The notes: a model not told the origin generated them from the sequence alone. Shown: positions 37,089-48,191, numbered from the stretch's first letter. The stretch: DNA of 64,000 nucleotides from Sinorhizobium terangae (GCF_009601505.1 NZ_WITC01000017.1:62001-126000), one strand, 5' to 3'. Translations and numbers: made by a program.

Positions 37089-37949
37089 TCAATGGAGCTC
37101 GATTCCGACCGGCAGGTGGTCGGAGCCCGTCGCATCATAGTCGGTCCACGCATCTTTCAGACGCGGAACGAGGCCGGCACTGAGGAAGCAATAGTCGAGA
37201 TGCATTCGCCGCTGATGATCTTCAGGATGAATCCAGCTATAGCTTTCCGGCGTCAGCCGGCCGAGATGGGCGAGCGCGTCGACCGGATTGCCGATGCGCA
37301 GCGAGCGTCCGTAAAAAGCGTCGCGCGTCCCGACCATCGCATTGTATTCGGGCGATTCCGGCACCATGTTGAAATCGCCCATCACGACGAAATCCTCCGG
37401 ATGCGGCGGCTCGGCAAAGCCGAAATCAGAGGCACCCGAAATCGCGCCGCCTTCGAGCGGGTAGTTGACAAGCCTTTGTTTCAGAAACTCGATCTGGCTG
37501 ATGCGTTCGCCCGGAAGCACATGGTCGAGGTGGACGGAATAGACCCGCAACGGGCCGGTCGGCGTCGCAATCAGCGCTTCGGTCGCGCCGCGCTGCAGGT
37601 TCATGGGGCTGACCGTGCGCGTCCGCGGCAAGGCGATCAGCCGCGTCGAAAGGATCGGCCAGCGCGACAGGATCATGTTGCCGAACTGGAACCGGCGATT
37701 GATCGCGCGGCCATTCTCGATCGCCGAGCCGACATCGATCTCACAGGGCGCATGAAACACGGAAAAATAGTCCGGCAGCAGATCTTCGAAGACCGAAACG
37801 AGATCGGCATTGCCGTTGCGATGAAAGTTGCGCGTCACTTCCTGTAGGGCGATGATGTCGGCCTCTCGGAGAGAGGCGGCGATGCGCTCGGGGTCGAAAC
37901 GCCCGTCGAGACCGATGCCGTATTGAATATTGTAGCTTGTGAACCGCAC
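37089..37949 (-). CDS. Endonuclease/exonuclease/phosphatase family protein
   Basis: A 286-aa EEP-fold hydrolase (DNase I/sphingomyelinase-like). Catalytic landmarks: SYNIQYG at the start, DIIALQEVTRN (metal-binding Glu), YSVHLDHVLPGER (His), VVMGDFNMVPESPE (Asp-Asn pair) and GSDHLPVGIEL (final Asp-His). Substrate could be DNA, a phospholipid or an inositol phosphate; not decidable. The GTG at 37947-37949 has GGAGGT upstream. It is the only minus-strand gene within the 35-48 kb plus-strand block. Confidence 0.87.
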   Translation of the reverse strand: MRFTSYNIQYGIGLDGRFDPERIAASLREADIIALQEVTRNFHRNGNADLVSVFEDLLPDYFSVFHAPCEIDVGSAIENGRAINRRFQFGNMILSRWPILSTRLIALPRTRTVSPMNLQRGATEALIATPTGPLRVYSVHLDHVLPGERISQIEFLKQRLVNYPLEGGAISGASDFGFAEPPHPEDFVVMGDFNMVPESPEYNAMVGTRDAFYGRSLRIGNPVDALAHLGRLTPESYSWIHPEDHQRRMHLDYCFLSAGLVPRLKDAWTDYDATGSDHLPVGIELH

Positions 37950-38003
37950 GATAGTCTTTGACCTCCAGGGTAACCGCCTATATCGATGGCGCAAATATAC
38001 TGA

Positions 38004-39029
<1,026 letters not shown>

Positions 39030-39030
39030 C

Positions 39031-40212
39031 ATGACCAGGACCCGCAAGCCGCTGCAAAAATACCGCCGGGTCGTCATCAAGATCGGGTCGGCGCTGTTGG
39101 TCGATCGCAAATCGGGACTGAAAAAGCCCTGGCTCGACGCCATGTGCTCCGACATTGCCGGACTGAAGGCAAAGGGCGTGGAGGTGCTCGTCGTCTCTTC
39201 GGGCGCGATTGCGCTCGGGCGGACGGTGCTCGATCTTCCGGCCGGGGCGCTCAAGCTCGAGGAAAGCCAGGCGGCCGCCGCCGTCGGCCAGATCGCTCTG
39301 GCGCGTGCATGGTCGGAAAGCCTCTCGACCGATCAAATCATTGCGGGCCAGGTTCTGCTGACGCTCGGCGACACGGAAGAGCGCCGCCGCTACCTCAATG
39401 CCCGCGCGACCATCAGCCAGTTGCTGAAGCTCGGCGCCGTGCCGATCATCAACGAGAACGACACGGTGGCGACCACCGAGATCCGCTACGGCGACAACGA
39501 CCGGCTGGCCGCCCGGGTGGCGACGATGGTCGGCGCCGATTTGCTCGTGCTGCTTTCCGATATAGACGGCCTTTACACCGCCCCGCCGCATCTCGATCCC
39601 GACGCGCGCTTCCTCGATACGATCGCCGAAATCACGCCGGAGATCGAGGCGATGGCCGGGGGTGCGGCCTCCGAGCTTTCGCGCGGCGGCATGCGCACCA
39701 AGATCGATGCCGGCAAGATCGCGACCACTGCGGGCTGCGCGATGATCATCGCCTCGGGCAAGCCGGAGCATCCGCTCGCCGCGATCGAGTCCGGCGCCCG
39801 CTCCTCCTGGTTCGCGCCGGCCGGCTCGCCGGTGACCGCGCGCAAGACCTGGATCGCTGGGCAGCTTCTGCCGGCTGGCACGCTTATAATCGACGCCGGG
39901 GCCGAAACGGCGCTCCGCTCGGGCAAGAGCCTGCTGCCGGCCGGTGTCCGGCAGGTAACGGGCAGCTTCAGCCGTGGCGACACGATCGCGATCCTCGGCT
40001 CGTCGGGCCGCGAAATCGCCCGCGGCCTCGCAGGCTATGATGCCGACGAGGCACGCCAGATCGCCGGCAAGAAATCGGCCGAGATCGCCGCGATCCTCGG
40101 CTATGCCGGCCGCACGGCGATGGTGCACCGCGACGACCTGGTGATGACGGGTCCCGCCGGGACGCGTCTGGACGACGGAAGAGACGAGAGGAAGGGCGAG
40201 GTTCATGCCTGA
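39031..40212 (+). CDS. proB: Glutamate 5-kinase
   Basis: ProB (393 aa) phosphorylates glutamate in the first step of proline synthesis. The amino-acid-kinase domain has [41 protein letters not shown] and [15 protein letters not shown]-terminal PUA domain follows (about 285-380). The last 8 bp overlap proA, so the two enzymes of the pathway are translationally coupled. Confidence 0.98.
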   Translation: MTRTRKPLQKYRRVVIKIGSALLVDRKSGLKKPWLDAMCSDIAGLKAKGVEVLVVSSGAIALGRTVLDLPAGALKLEESQAAAAVGQIALARAWSESLSTDQIIAGQVLLTLGDTEERRRYLNARATISQLLKLGAVPIINENDTVATTEIRYGDNDRLAARVATMVGADLLVLLSDIDGLYTAPPHLDPDARFLDTIAEITPEIEAMAGGAASELSRGGMRTKIDAGKIATTAGCAMIIASGKPEHPLAAIESGARSSWFAPAGSPVTARKTWIAGQLLPAGTLIIDAGAETALRSGKSLLPAGVRQVTGSFSRGDTIAILGSSGREIARGLAGYDADEARQIAGKKSAEIAAILGYAGRTAMVHRDDLVMTGPAGTRLDDGRDERKGEVHA

Positions 40213-41488
40213 CGCGGTCAATAACGGCGAGAACGTCAGCAGCGTCATGCTGGAAATCGGCCGCCGGGCCAAGGCGGCAAGCCGGCCGCTTGCCGTTGCG
40301 AGTGCCGAGCGCAAGCACGCCGCCCTGATCGCCATGGCAGATGCCATTGTCGCCAGCACGGACGAGATCCTTTCGGCCAATGTGGTCGACCTTGAAAACG
40401 CCGAAAAAACCGGAGTCGCCAAGGCCTTCATCGATCGTCTCACGCTCAACCGGGACCGCATCCGCGATATGGCCGACGGCATCCGTGCGATCGCCGCCTT
40501 CAGGGATCCGATCGGCGACGTGATCGCCGAATGGGACCGCCCGAATGGTCTGCATATCGAGCGCGTACGCACGCCGCTTGGCGTGATCGGCGTGATCTAC
40601 GAAAGCCGGCCCAACGTCACGGCGGATGCCGGCGCACTTTGCCTCAAGGCCGGCAATGCCGTGATCCTGCGCGGCGGCTCCGACAGTTTTCATTCGTCGC
40701 GGGCGATCCACGCTTGCCTGGTCGAGGGGCTGAAGGCCGCGGGTCTTCCGGAGCATGCCATCCAGATGGTGCCGGTTGCCGACCGCGCCGCCGTCGGCGC
40801 CATGCTCACCGGCCTCAACGGCGCGATAGACGTGATCGTGCCGCGCGGGGGAAAGAGCCTCGTCGCTCGCGTTCAGAGCGAGGCGCGGGTGCCGGTCTTC
40901 GCGCATCTCGAAGGCCTCTGCCATATCTATGTCGACGCCTCGGCCGACCTAGACATGGCGAAGAAGATCGTGGTCAACGCCAAGATGCGGCGCACCGGCA
41001 TCTGCGGCGCCGCCGAAACACTGCTCATGGACCGCAATGCCGCGGATCGGTTGGCGAAGCCGCTGCTTCAGGCGCTCGTTGACGCCGGCTGCGAAGTCCG
41101 GGCTTCGAAGGACTTGGAAGCGCTGCTGCCGGGCCTGAAGCCCGCGACAGACGCGGATTGGGCAACCGAATATCTCGACGCGATTATTTCGGCGAAGCTG
41201 GTCGACGGCATTTCCGGTGCCATCGACCACATAAACACCTGGTCGTCGGCGCATACCGAAGCGGTTATCGCGGAAGATCCGGCCGTAGTGGAACGCTTCT
41301 TCTCGGAAATCGACTCCGCTATCCTCCTCCACAATGCCTCGACGCAGTTTGCCGACGGCGGCGAGTTCGGCATGGGCGGCGAGATCGGCATCGCCACCGG
41401 CAAGATGCATGCACGCGGGCCCGTCGGCGTCGAACAGCTGACGTCGTTCAAATACCGCGTGCGCGGCACGGGACAGGTGCGGTCCTGA
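40205..41488 (+). CDS. proA: Glutamate-5-semialdehyde dehydrogenase
   Basis: ProA (427 aa) reduces gamma-glutamyl phosphate to the semialdehyde that cyclises toward proline. It is an ALDH-fold protein with [34 protein letters not shown] and catalytic Cys267 in [14 protein letters not shown]. The C-terminal [19 protein letters not shown] is typical. It starts within proB and is followed 1 bp later by the nadD GTG. Confidence 0.98.
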   Translation: MPDAVNNGENVSSVMLEIGRRAKAASRPLAVASAERKHAALIAMADAIVASTDEILSANVVDLENAEKTGVAKAFIDRLTLNRDRIRDMADGIRAIAAFRDPIGDVIAEWDRPNGLHIERVRTPLGVIGVIYESRPNVTADAGALCLKAGNAVILRGGSDSFHSSRAIHACLVEGLKAAGLPEHAIQMVPVADRAAVGAMLTGLNGAIDVIVPRGGKSLVARVQSEARVPVFAHLEGLCHIYVDASADLDMAKKIVVNAKMRRTGICGAAETLLMDRNAADRLAKPLLQALVDAGCEVRASKDLEALLPGLKPATDADWATEYLDAIISAKLVDGISGAIDHINTWSSAHTEAVIAEDPAVVERFFSEIDSAILLHNASTQFADGGEFGMGGEIGIATGKMHARGPVGVEQLTSFKYRVRGTGQVRS

Positions 41489-41489
41489 C

Positions 41490-42137
41490 GTGATTCCGCC
41501 TCGAGTGAACGCACGCTATCTGCGCATGCCGCATGTCGAAGGCGGGATGACGGTCGGCCTCTTCGGCGGCTCGTTCAACCCGCCCCATGGCGGCCATCTC
41601 CTCGTAGCCGAAACGGCGCTGCGCAAGCTTGGTCTCGACCAGCTCTGGTGGATGGTGACGCCCGGCAACCCGCTGAAGAACCACAACGATCTCGCGCCGC
41701 TGGCAGAACGTATCGAGGCGAGCGAAAAGCTCGCCTCCAATCCCCGCATCAAGGTCACGGCGTTCGAGCAGGCGCTCGGCCAGAGCTACACGGCCCGTAC
41801 GCTCGAAATCGTGCGCGCACGCAACCGTGATGTGCGCTTCGTCTGGGTCATGGGGGCGGACAACCTCAAGAATTTCCACCGCTGGCAGAGCTGGCGCAAG
41901 ATTGTCGCGACCTTTCCGATCGCGGTTATCGACAGGCCGGGCTCGACGCTTGCCTATCTTTCCTCGCGCATGGCGCGGACCTTCGATTATGCCCGTATCG
42001 ACGAGGACGATGCTCTGGCGCTCGCCTTCCACCCCGCGCCCGCCTGGACATTCATTCACGGACCACGCTCGCCGCTGAGTTCCACGGCGCTTCGCTCTAC
42101 AGCGCCGCGCGCCTCATCAGACGCGAAATCCGCATGA
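41490..42137 (+). CDS. nadD: Nicotinate-nucleotide adenylyltransferase with repeat-derived C-terminal tail
   Basis: NadD (215 aa) makes deamido-NAD from nicotinate mononucleotide and ATP. The nucleotidyltransferase motif is VGLFGGSFNPPHGGHL, and the (I/S)SST signature is present as SPLSSTALR near the end. It starts with GTG one base after the proA stop; an internal ATG (MTVGLFGG) would remove 19 residues. The last residues (STAPRASSDAKSA) are encoded by a palindromic intergenic repeat, so the gene end has been reshaped by it. Confidence 0.95.
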   Translation: MIPPRVNARYLRMPHVEGGMTVGLFGGSFNPPHGGHLLVAETALRKLGLDQLWWMVTPGNPLKNHNDLAPLAERIEASEKLASNPRIKVTAFEQALGQSYTARTLEIVRARNRDVRFVWVMGADNLKNFHRWQSWRKIVATFPIAVIDRPGSTLAYLSSRMARTFDYARIDEDDALALAFHPAPAWTFIHGPRSPLSSTALRSTAPRASSDAKSA

Positions 42138-42165
42138 ATTGCCATGATTCATTTCTCGCGTCTTG
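42097..42165. repeat. RIME-like repeat, copy 7, overlapping the nadD 3' end
   Basis: CTACAGCGCCGCGCGCCTCATCAGACGCGAAATCCGCATGAATTGCC: the conserved CTACAGCGCCG start, the cgTC...GAcgcg stem region and the AATCCGCATGAATTGC linker seen at 31200-31222. It runs from inside nadD into the nadD-rsfS gap. Confidence 0.65.
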
Positions 42166-42193
42166 AAACCCTCATGGTTTGGTGCCTACATTT

Positions 42194-42673
42194 ATGAACG
42201 GTTCGATCCTGATCATCGAATCGGAAGTGCCTGTTCTGTTCTTTTGGAAAGGAAAGACCCTGACAACAGTACACGCCAAGGGTTATGCGGCAACCGCATA
42301 CCCGCGCAGCACGGAATCAAGCGACGAAGCCGCTGTCCGTGCGCTTAACCTGGTCCTCGAAAGCCTAGAGGACTCGAAAGCAGAAGATATCGTCACCATC
42401 AACATTGCCGGAAAATCGGCGCTGGGAGACTTCATGGTTGTCGTCTCCGGGCGGTCGAACAGGCATGTGATGGCGATTGCCGACCACCTGATCACGGACC
42501 TGAAGGACGAAGGGTTTGGCAATTCCCGCGTCGAAGGCCTTGAAGGTGGCGACTGGGTGCTGATCGACACCGGCGATGTGATCGTTCACATCTTCCGGCC
42601 GGAGATCCGGGAGTTCTACAACATCGAAAAGATGTGGGCGGCCCCGGAAATCGAGGACGGTACCCTGCACTGA
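42194..42673 (+). CDS. rsfS: Ribosomal silencing factor RsfS
   Basis: RsfS/Iojap (about 159 aa) binds L14 on the 50S subunit and blocks subunit joining in starvation. The core is complete: LVLESLEDSKAEDIVTINIAGKS, DFMVVVSGRSNRHVMAIADHL and GDWVLIDTGDVIVHIFRPEIREFYNIEKMW. The first about 40 residues are not typical. The ATG at 42194 and a TTG at 42179 are both possible and neither has a strong ribosome site, so the start is uncertain. Confidence 0.93.
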   Translation: MNGSILIIESEVPVLFFWKGKTLTTVHAKGYAATAYPRSTESSDEAAVRALNLVLESLEDSKAEDIVTINIAGKSALGDFMVVVSGRSNRHVMAIADHLITDLKDEGFGNSRVEGLEGGDWVLIDTGDVIVHIFRPEIREFYNIEKMWAAPEIEDGTLH

Positions 42674-42833
42674 GACGCGCCGCCCGAGCCTGACCCAAAC
42701 CTCAGGACGGAGCGACTGCGCCGGTGTCGAATGAAAATGCGGCTGTCATCGCCCGGCTGGGCCGATGACAGCAAGAGTGGTTTTGCCAGTCGCTTTGCAG
42801 GATCGGGCTGGCACCGGTGGGGATGATCGGGTC

Positions 42834-43316
42834 GTGCGTATCGGACTTTTCGCAGTCGGCCGCCTGAAGGCGGGGCCGGAAAAGGACCTCGCGGGCCGCT
42901 ATCTCGGCCGCTTCGCCAAGGCGGGGTCCGCGGTGGGGCTGGAGCTTGCGCGGGTCGTGGAAGTCAACGAAAGCCGTGCCGGCAATGCGGAGACGCGTAA
43001 GCGCGAGGAGGCGGCCCAGCTTGAAAAGGCGCTCGCGGACGGCAGCCTGCTCGTTTTGCTCGACGAACGTGGAAAGGCGATCGATTCGGAAAGCTTCGCT
43101 TCGCTCATCAGCACCTTTCGGGACAGCGGAAAACGCGATCTGATGATTGCGATCGGCGGCGCCGATGGCCTGGACCCGGCGCTGCATGCGCGCGCTGACG
43201 CTATACTCTGTCTTGGCAAGATGACCTGGCCGCACCAGCTCGTGCGCATTCTGATCGCCGAACAGCTTTACCGTGCCGTAACGATCCTGTCGGGCCATCC
43301 CTATCACCGCGCTTGA
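42834..43316 (+). CDS. rlmH: 23S rRNA (pseudouridine1915-N3)-methyltransferase RlmH
   Basis: RlmH (160 aa) is a SPOUT methyltransferase acting on helix 69 of 70S ribosomes. VRIGLFAVGRLKAGPEKDL at the N-terminus, LVLLDERGKAIDSESFA, the SAM-knot IAIGGADGLDPAL and KMTWPHQLVRILIAEQLYRA are diagnostic. A GTG start at 42834 with GGGGA upstream gives the exact family length; an ATG 69 bp upstream is unlikely. Confidence 0.96.
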   Translation: MRIGLFAVGRLKAGPEKDLAGRYLGRFAKAGSAVGLELARVVEVNESRAGNAETRKREEAAQLEKALADGSLLVLLDERGKAIDSESFASLISTFRDSGKRDLMIAIGGADGLDPALHARADAILCLGKMTWPHQLVRILIAEQLYRAVTILSGHPYHRA

Positions 43317-43426
43317 AGAGACGCTTGTTTATTCGCGGATGCAATAACACGATTATGTGTTGGTTGGCCGAGCCAAATCAGATTAGGGTTCTCTCATCTA
43401 ATTATTGCAGGAAAGCATCGGGCCGT

Positions 43427-44854
43427 ATGACGCGCCGAGAAAAATGTGCCGACTTGGGATGGGCGGTGCGTCGTGTCGGACGCGGTGCCGCGGCATTGGC
43501 CGTTCTCTTGGGCGTGATCGCCGCGCCGGCTGTAGCCCAGGACACAGCCCCCGGAAACCCCGCGGGCGCGCCGTCGAACGAGCAGAAAACGGTAGATCCC
43601 GCAGCCGATCTGGCGCTCAGGCGCGACAGCACGCGCAGCGAGCTCGACGCGCTTTCGAAGACCATAACGCTGTCGCGTGAGCGCGCCGAAGCGCTGGAAC
43701 AAACGATCGCCGAGATCGACAAGAGCAGCGAGGCGCTGCGCGCCGCGATCGTCGAGTCGGCAAGCAAACGACGCGGGCTCGAGCAGCAGATCGCCGATGG
43801 CGAAAACAAGCTCAACGACCTGCGCGTGAAAGAGGACGTGGTGCGGCGATCGCTCCGTGGCAGGCGCGGCGTGCTTGCAGAAGTGCTTGCCGCCCTGCAG
43901 CGCATGGGGCGCAACCCGCCGCCTGCCATCCTCGTCACGCCGGAGGACGCACTGGCCTCGGTTCGCAGTGCAATCCTCCTTGGCGCCGTTGTGCCGGAGA
44001 TGCGCGAGCAGACCGACAGCCTCGTCGCCGACCTGAAGGCGCTCGCGGATATTCGCAGCGGCATCGGAAAGCAGCGCGAGGAACTGACGGCGGCGATGAC
44101 GGCCAATCTCGAGGAAGAGCGCCGCATGTCGATGCTGGTGACCGAGAAGGAAAAGTTGCGGCAGCAGAATGCGAACGAACTTGCCGTCGAGCAGCGCAAG
44201 GCCCAGGAGCTGGCCTCGCAGGCGACCAATCTCGAAGGACTGATTTCGTCGCTGGAGAACGAGATCTCCTCGGTGCGGGATGCCGCCGCGGCCGCTCGCG
44301 CACAGGAAGAAGAGCGTCGGCGGATGAGCGAGGCCGAGCGCGAAGAGGCCCGCGAGATCGCCCGCAACGCGGTGCCCGACAAAAACCGCATTGCGCCCGC
44401 ATATGTGTTTTCGGAGTTGCGGGAAAGGCTTGCCTATCCCGTCGCGGGGTCACTCCTGCGGCAGTTTGGCGATGCGGACGGCACCGGGCATTCGCTGCAG
44501 GGCATCATGCTGGAAACCAATGCAGGCGCGCTGGTGACAACGCCGGCGGACGGCTGGATTGTCTACGCGGGAAGTTTTCGCAGCTACGGGCAGATGATCA
44601 TTCTCAATCCCGGCGACGGGTATCATATCGTTCTGTCGGGAATGGAAAATGTCAGTGTCCGGACGGGACAATTCGTCGTGGCCGGCGAGCCATTGGCGAC
44701 GATGGGTGCAAAAAGAGTGGCGAGTGCGGCGGCCTTGGCGCTGGAAACAGACAGGCCAACGCTTTACATTGAATTCCGAAAAGACGGAAAACCGGTCGAT
44801 TCCCGACCGTGGTGGTCCGCAGCAGAGGTTGGAAAGGCGCGAAATGATACGTAG
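43427..44854 (+). CDS. Murein hydrolase activator, EnvC family
   Basis: 475 aa: a signal peptide (hydrophobic AALAVLLGVIAAPAVAQ), a long periplasmic coiled coil (about 65-330, rich in Glu/Arg/Leu/Ala heptads), then a C-terminal LytM/M23 domain (about 345-470). The M23 zinc ligands are absent: the usual HxxxD is GIMLE-like here and the HxH motif reads YIEF. It should therefore be an activator of amidases, like E. coli EnvC, not a hydrolase. Its end overlaps ctpA by 11 nt. Confidence 0.9.
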   Translation: MTRREKCADLGWAVRRVGRGAAALAVLLGVIAAPAVAQDTAPGNPAGAPSNEQKTVDPAADLALRRDSTRSELDALSKTITLSRERAEALEQTIAEIDKSSEALRAAIVESASKRRGLEQQIADGENKLNDLRVKEDVVRRSLRGRRGVLAEVLAALQRMGRNPPPAILVTPEDALASVRSAILLGAVVPEMREQTDSLVADLKALADIRSGIGKQREELTAAMTANLEEERRMSMLVTEKEKLRQQNANELAVEQRKAQELASQATNLEGLISSLENEISSVRDAAAAARAQEEERRRMSEAEREEAREIARNAVPDKNRIAPAYVFSELRERLAYPVAGSLLRQFGDADGTGHSLQGIMLETNAGALVTTPADGWIVYAGSFRSYGQMIILNPGDGYHIVLSGMENVSVRTGQFVVAGEPLATMGAKRVASAAALALETDRPTLYIEFRKDGKPVDSRPWWSAAEVGKARNDT

Positions 44855-46166
44855 AGCTTCACTTGTTCTGGTCGGGGCGCTGATGGGTGCGACGGCGATG
44901 GGCGTCGTCTATTCGGCGACCATTCCGGCCGAGGCAGCCAATTCGTCGACGTACCGCGAACTGGCGATTTTCGGCGACGTTTTCGAGCGTGTGCGGGCGC
45001 AGTATGTGACGCCCCCGCAGGATGACAAATTGATCGAGAATGCCATCAACGGCATGCTCTCCTCCCTTGACCCGCATTCGAGCTACATGAACTCGACGGA
45101 CGCCGAGGACATGCGCACGCAGACGCGCGGCGAATTCGGCGGTCTCGGCATCGAAGTGACCATGGAAGACGATCTCGTCAAGGTGACGAGCCCGATCGAC
45201 GATACGCCCGCGGCGCGCGCCGGCGTGCTTGCCGGCGACTTCATCTCGAAGATCGACGGCCAGGACGTTCGCGGCCTGAAGCTCGAGGAAGCTGTCGACA
45301 AGATGCGCGGCGCCGTCGGCACGCCGATCAAGCTCACCATTCTGCGCAAGGGCGCCGAAAAGCCGATCGAGCTGACGATCGTTCGCGACGTGATCGCCGT
45401 CCGTGCCGTGAAATACCGCACCGAAGGCGACGTCGGCTATCTGCGCGTCATCTCCTTCACCGAGAAGACCTTCGATGACCTGAAGAAGGGCATCGAGAAG
45501 ATCAAGGCGGACGTTCCGGCGGACAAGCTGAAGGGCTACGTGCTGGATCTTCGCCTCAATCCGGGCGGTCTGCTCGACCAGGCGATCAATGTTTCGGACG
45601 CCTTCCTCGAGCGTGGCGAGGTCGTTTCAACCCGCGGCCGCAACCCGGACGAGACCCGTCGCTTCAATGCGACGCCGGGCGATCTCGCCGACGGCAAGCC
45701 GGTCATCGTCCTCGTCAACGGCGGCTCGGCATCCGCATCGGAAATCGTTGCCGGTGCGCTGCAGGATCTGAAGCGCGCCACGGTGCTTGGCACGCGGTCC
45801 TTCGGCAAGGGCTCGGTTCAGACGATCATTCCGCTGGGCGATGCCGGCGCGTTGCGCCTGACGACGGCGCTCTACTACACGCCGTCCGGCAAATCGATCC
45901 AGGGCACCGGCATCTCGCCGGACATCAAGGTCGAGCAGCCGCTGCCGCCGGAGCTTCTGGGCAAGGTGGAAGCGCAGGGCGAATCCGACCTCCGTGGCCA
46001 CATCAAGGGCCAGAACGAGGACGATGAGGGTTCCGGCTCCGTGGCCTATGTCCCGCCGGAAGCCAAGGACGACATCCAGCTCAACTACGCGCTCGATCTC
46101 CTGCGCGGCAAGAAGACGGATCCGTCCTTCCCGGCCAACCCGGAACAGGCCGAACTCAAGAAGTAA
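44844..46166 (+). CDS. ctpA: Carboxy-terminal processing protease CtpA (S41)
   Basis: 440 aa with an N-terminal signal/anchor (ASLVLVGALMGATAMGVVYSA), a PDZ domain (about 95-180, GGLGIEVTMEDDLVKV) and the S41 protease domain. The catalytic Ser lies in VNGGSASASEIV (295-299) and the Lys is Lys322 in GTRSFGKGSVQ. Periplasmic role in trimming envelope proteins or peptidoglycan enzymes. It starts inside the EnvC-like gene, so the pair is coupled; a strong terminator follows. Confidence 0.97.
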   Translation: MIRRASLVLVGALMGATAMGVVYSATIPAEAANSSTYRELAIFGDVFERVRAQYVTPPQDDKLIENAINGMLSSLDPHSSYMNSTDAEDMRTQTRGEFGGLGIEVTMEDDLVKVTSPIDDTPAARAGVLAGDFISKIDGQDVRGLKLEEAVDKMRGAVGTPIKLTILRKGAEKPIELTIVRDVIAVRAVKYRTEGDVGYLRVISFTEKTFDDLKKGIEKIKADVPADKLKGYVLDLRLNPGGLLDQAINVSDAFLERGEVVSTRGRNPDETRRFNATPGDLADGKPVIVLVNGGSASASEIVAGALQDLKRATVLGTRSFGKGSVQTIIPLGDAGALRLTTALYYTPSGKSIQGTGISPDIKVEQPLPPELLGKVEAQGESDLRGHIKGQNEDDEGSGSVAYVPPEAKDDIQLNYALDLLRGKKTDPSFPANPEQAELKK

Positions 46167-46193
46167 GCGAAGCTCGAGAAATTCGTCAACGCG

Positions 46194-46226
46194 GGCGCCG
46201 GGCTGTTCAACCCGGCGCCTTTATAT
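46194..46226 (+). terminator. Rho-independent terminator after ctpA
   Basis: GGCGCCGGG-CTGTTCAA-CCCGGCGCC is a perfect 9-bp stem followed by TTTATATTAT, 28 bp past the ctpA stop. Confidence 0.88.
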
Positions 46227-46266
46227 TATGCAACGGCAACAGCCAGCGAAGATCCGATGATTCTTC

Positions 46267-47529
46267 GTGAGCGGCGTCTTTCAAGAGCAACTTCCTTCAG
46301 GTCGACCGAGGCTCCGTTTGGGAACCGATCTCAATGCCCCACTTGGCCAGAACAGGAAGGTAAAGCCTGCCCGCCGGCGCGACTTCCGCAGCTTCCTCGG
46401 CTATGCGCTCGCAAGCCTCTGTGCCGTCACCGTCCTCGGCCTTTCCGCCTGGAGCGCTCTGGCGCCAGACGGGCTTACCCATGCGCCCGAGGCGTCGGAA
46501 GTTGCCCCAAAAGGCGCAGCATCCGCCGGAGAGACGACGGCCGGAACCGCTGATTCCGCAGGAAGGCGGAAAAATCCTCTTCGCCCGAACGGTGCACTTT
46601 CCGGCGCCCATGTCGAAGAGATGCTGACGAACGACGGGGCGACGGTGACGAAGTACACGCCGCGATCACGCGAAAGCGACGGCCCGGCATTCATCAACGT
46701 CGGACCGGTTCGCGGCCAGGATCCGCGCATGGCGGCGCTGCCGAACGAGGATCTCTTGGAGGACAGCCCCCAGGGCCGTCTGCCGATTACCGGTCCGGAC
46801 GGGCTGAGACCGATGGACCAGTATGCGCGCCCGTGGTCCGGCGCGCGCGGCACCCGCATTGCGCTCGTCGTCGGCGGTCTCGGCCTCAGCCAGACCGGAA
46901 CGCAACGGGCGATCCGTGACCTTTCGCCGGACGTGACGCTCGCCTTCGCCGCCGCCGGCAACAGCCTTCAGCGCTGGATGCAGGACGCGCGACGCGACGG
47001 CCATGAGATCCTGCTGCAGGTTCCGATGGAGCCCTTCGACTATCCGGACAATGATCCGGGTCCGCACGCGCTCCGCGTTTCATTGGGCGCCACCAAGAAC
47101 CTCGCAGAACTGCACCGGAGCATGGGCCAGATCACCAACTATACCGGCATCATGAACTATCTCGGCGGACGCTTCCTCTCCGACGCCGATGCGCTCGAGC
47201 CGGTAATGCGCGACCTCGGCAAGCGCGGGCTGCTCTTCCTCGACGACGGCACATCGGCACAGTCACTCTCGGGCACGCTCGCCGGTGCCTTCGACGTGCC
47301 GCATGGTTTTGCCGATGTCGTTGTCGACAGTGAGCTCAGCCGCGGCGCAATCCTGCGCAAGCTCGACGAACTGGAGCGCGTCGCAAGGCGAAACGGCACG
47401 GCGATCGGCGTCGCCTCCGCCTTCGATGAAAGCGTGGCGGCGATCGCAGAATGGATGCAGGAGGCGGGCGGGCGCGGCATCGAATTCGTCGGCGTTTCGG
47501 CGCTCGTCAACGATCCGCAACAAAAATGA
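46267..47529 (+). CDS. Divergent polysaccharide deacetylase (YibQ family)
   Basis: 420 aa. A single membrane helix near 45-67 (LGYALASLCAVTVLGLSAWSAL), an Ala/Glu-rich linker, then a YibQ/DUF610-type domain from about 195: RIALVVGGLGLSQTGTQRAI, DVTLAFAAAGNSL, ILLQVPMEPFDYPDNDPGPHAL and MNYLGGRFLSD. The family has a polysaccharide-deacetylase fold and usually accompanies EnvC and CtpA, as here. It starts with GTG 40 bp after the ctpA terminator, so some read-through or its own promoter is needed. Confidence 0.9.
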   Translation: MSGVFQEQLPSGRPRLRLGTDLNAPLGQNRKVKPARRRDFRSFLGYALASLCAVTVLGLSAWSALAPDGLTHAPEASEVAPKGAASAGETTAGTADSAGRRKNPLRPNGALSGAHVEEMLTNDGATVTKYTPRSRESDGPAFINVGPVRGQDPRMAALPNEDLLEDSPQGRLPITGPDGLRPMDQYARPWSGARGTRIALVVGGLGLSQTGTQRAIRDLSPDVTLAFAAAGNSLQRWMQDARRDGHEILLQVPMEPFDYPDNDPGPHALRVSLGATKNLAELHRSMGQITNYTGIMNYLGGRFLSDADALEPVMRDLGKRGLLFLDDGTSAQSLSGTLAGAFDVPHGFADVVVDSELSRGAILRKLDELERVARRNGTAIGVASAFDESVAAIAEWMQEAGGRGIEFVGVSALVNDPQQK

Positions 47530-47663
47530 GATAAGCGGGCGAAAGAGAAGGCGCTCCCGATCGGGCTGCTGTGTCGCTATGGCGTTGATTTTGTGGGGCC
47601 CATTGCAATGTTTCCGCATCTGGTAAGACGCGGCGCCGTAGGGGGCGAGAGAAGGAAGTCAGT

Positions 47664-48191
47664 ATGAGCAAGGACAAAAGCAAGGTCGTGAAGGCGGAAG
47701 ACCTGCCCTACCGGCCCTGCGTCGGGGTCATGGTCCTGAACCGCGAAGGCCTTGTCTGGGCCGGGCATCGGCTCGCCGTCGGCAATTCGGAATATGACGG
47801 CTCGCCGCAACTGTGGCAGATGCCGCAGGGCGGGATCGACGAGGGCGAGGATCCGCTCAAGGCCGCTTACCGCGAGCTTTACGAAGAGACCGGCATTCGC
47901 TCGGTATCACTGCTGGCCGAGGCGCCGAACTGGATCAACTACGATCTGCCGCCGCAATTGATCGGGATCGGCCTCAAGGGCAAGTACCGTGGGCAGACGC
48001 AGCGCTGGTATGCCTTCCGCTTCGAAGGCGAGGAAAGCGAAATTGCCATCAATCCACCGCCCGGCGGCCACGATCCTGAATTCGATGCCTGGGAATGGAA
48101 GCCAATGCATGAATTGCCGCATCTGATCGTGCCCTTCAAACGCAAGGTGTACGAGGAAGTCGTTGCAGCCTTCTCCCATCTGGTGCGTTGA
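47664..48191 (+). CDS. rppH: RNA pyrophosphohydrolase
   Basis: RppH/IalA-type Nudix hydrolase (175 aa) that removes pyrophosphate from triphosphorylated mRNA 5' ends, starting decay. The Nudix box (residues about 56-78) begins GGIDEGEDP and contains RELYEETGI, matching Gx5Ex7REUxEEx[21 protein letters not shown] and [10 protein letters not shown] fit the family. AGTATGAG at the start codon and a 134-bp upstream gap allow its own promoter. Confidence 0.96.
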   Translation: MSKDKSKVVKAEDLPYRPCVGVMVLNREGLVWAGHRLAVGNSEYDGSPQLWQMPQGGIDEGEDPLKAAYRELYEETGIRSVSLLAEAPNWINYDLPPQLIGIGLKGKYRGQTQRWYAFRFEGEESEIAINPPPGGHDPEFDAWEWKPMHELPHLIVPFKRKVYEEVVAAFSHLVR

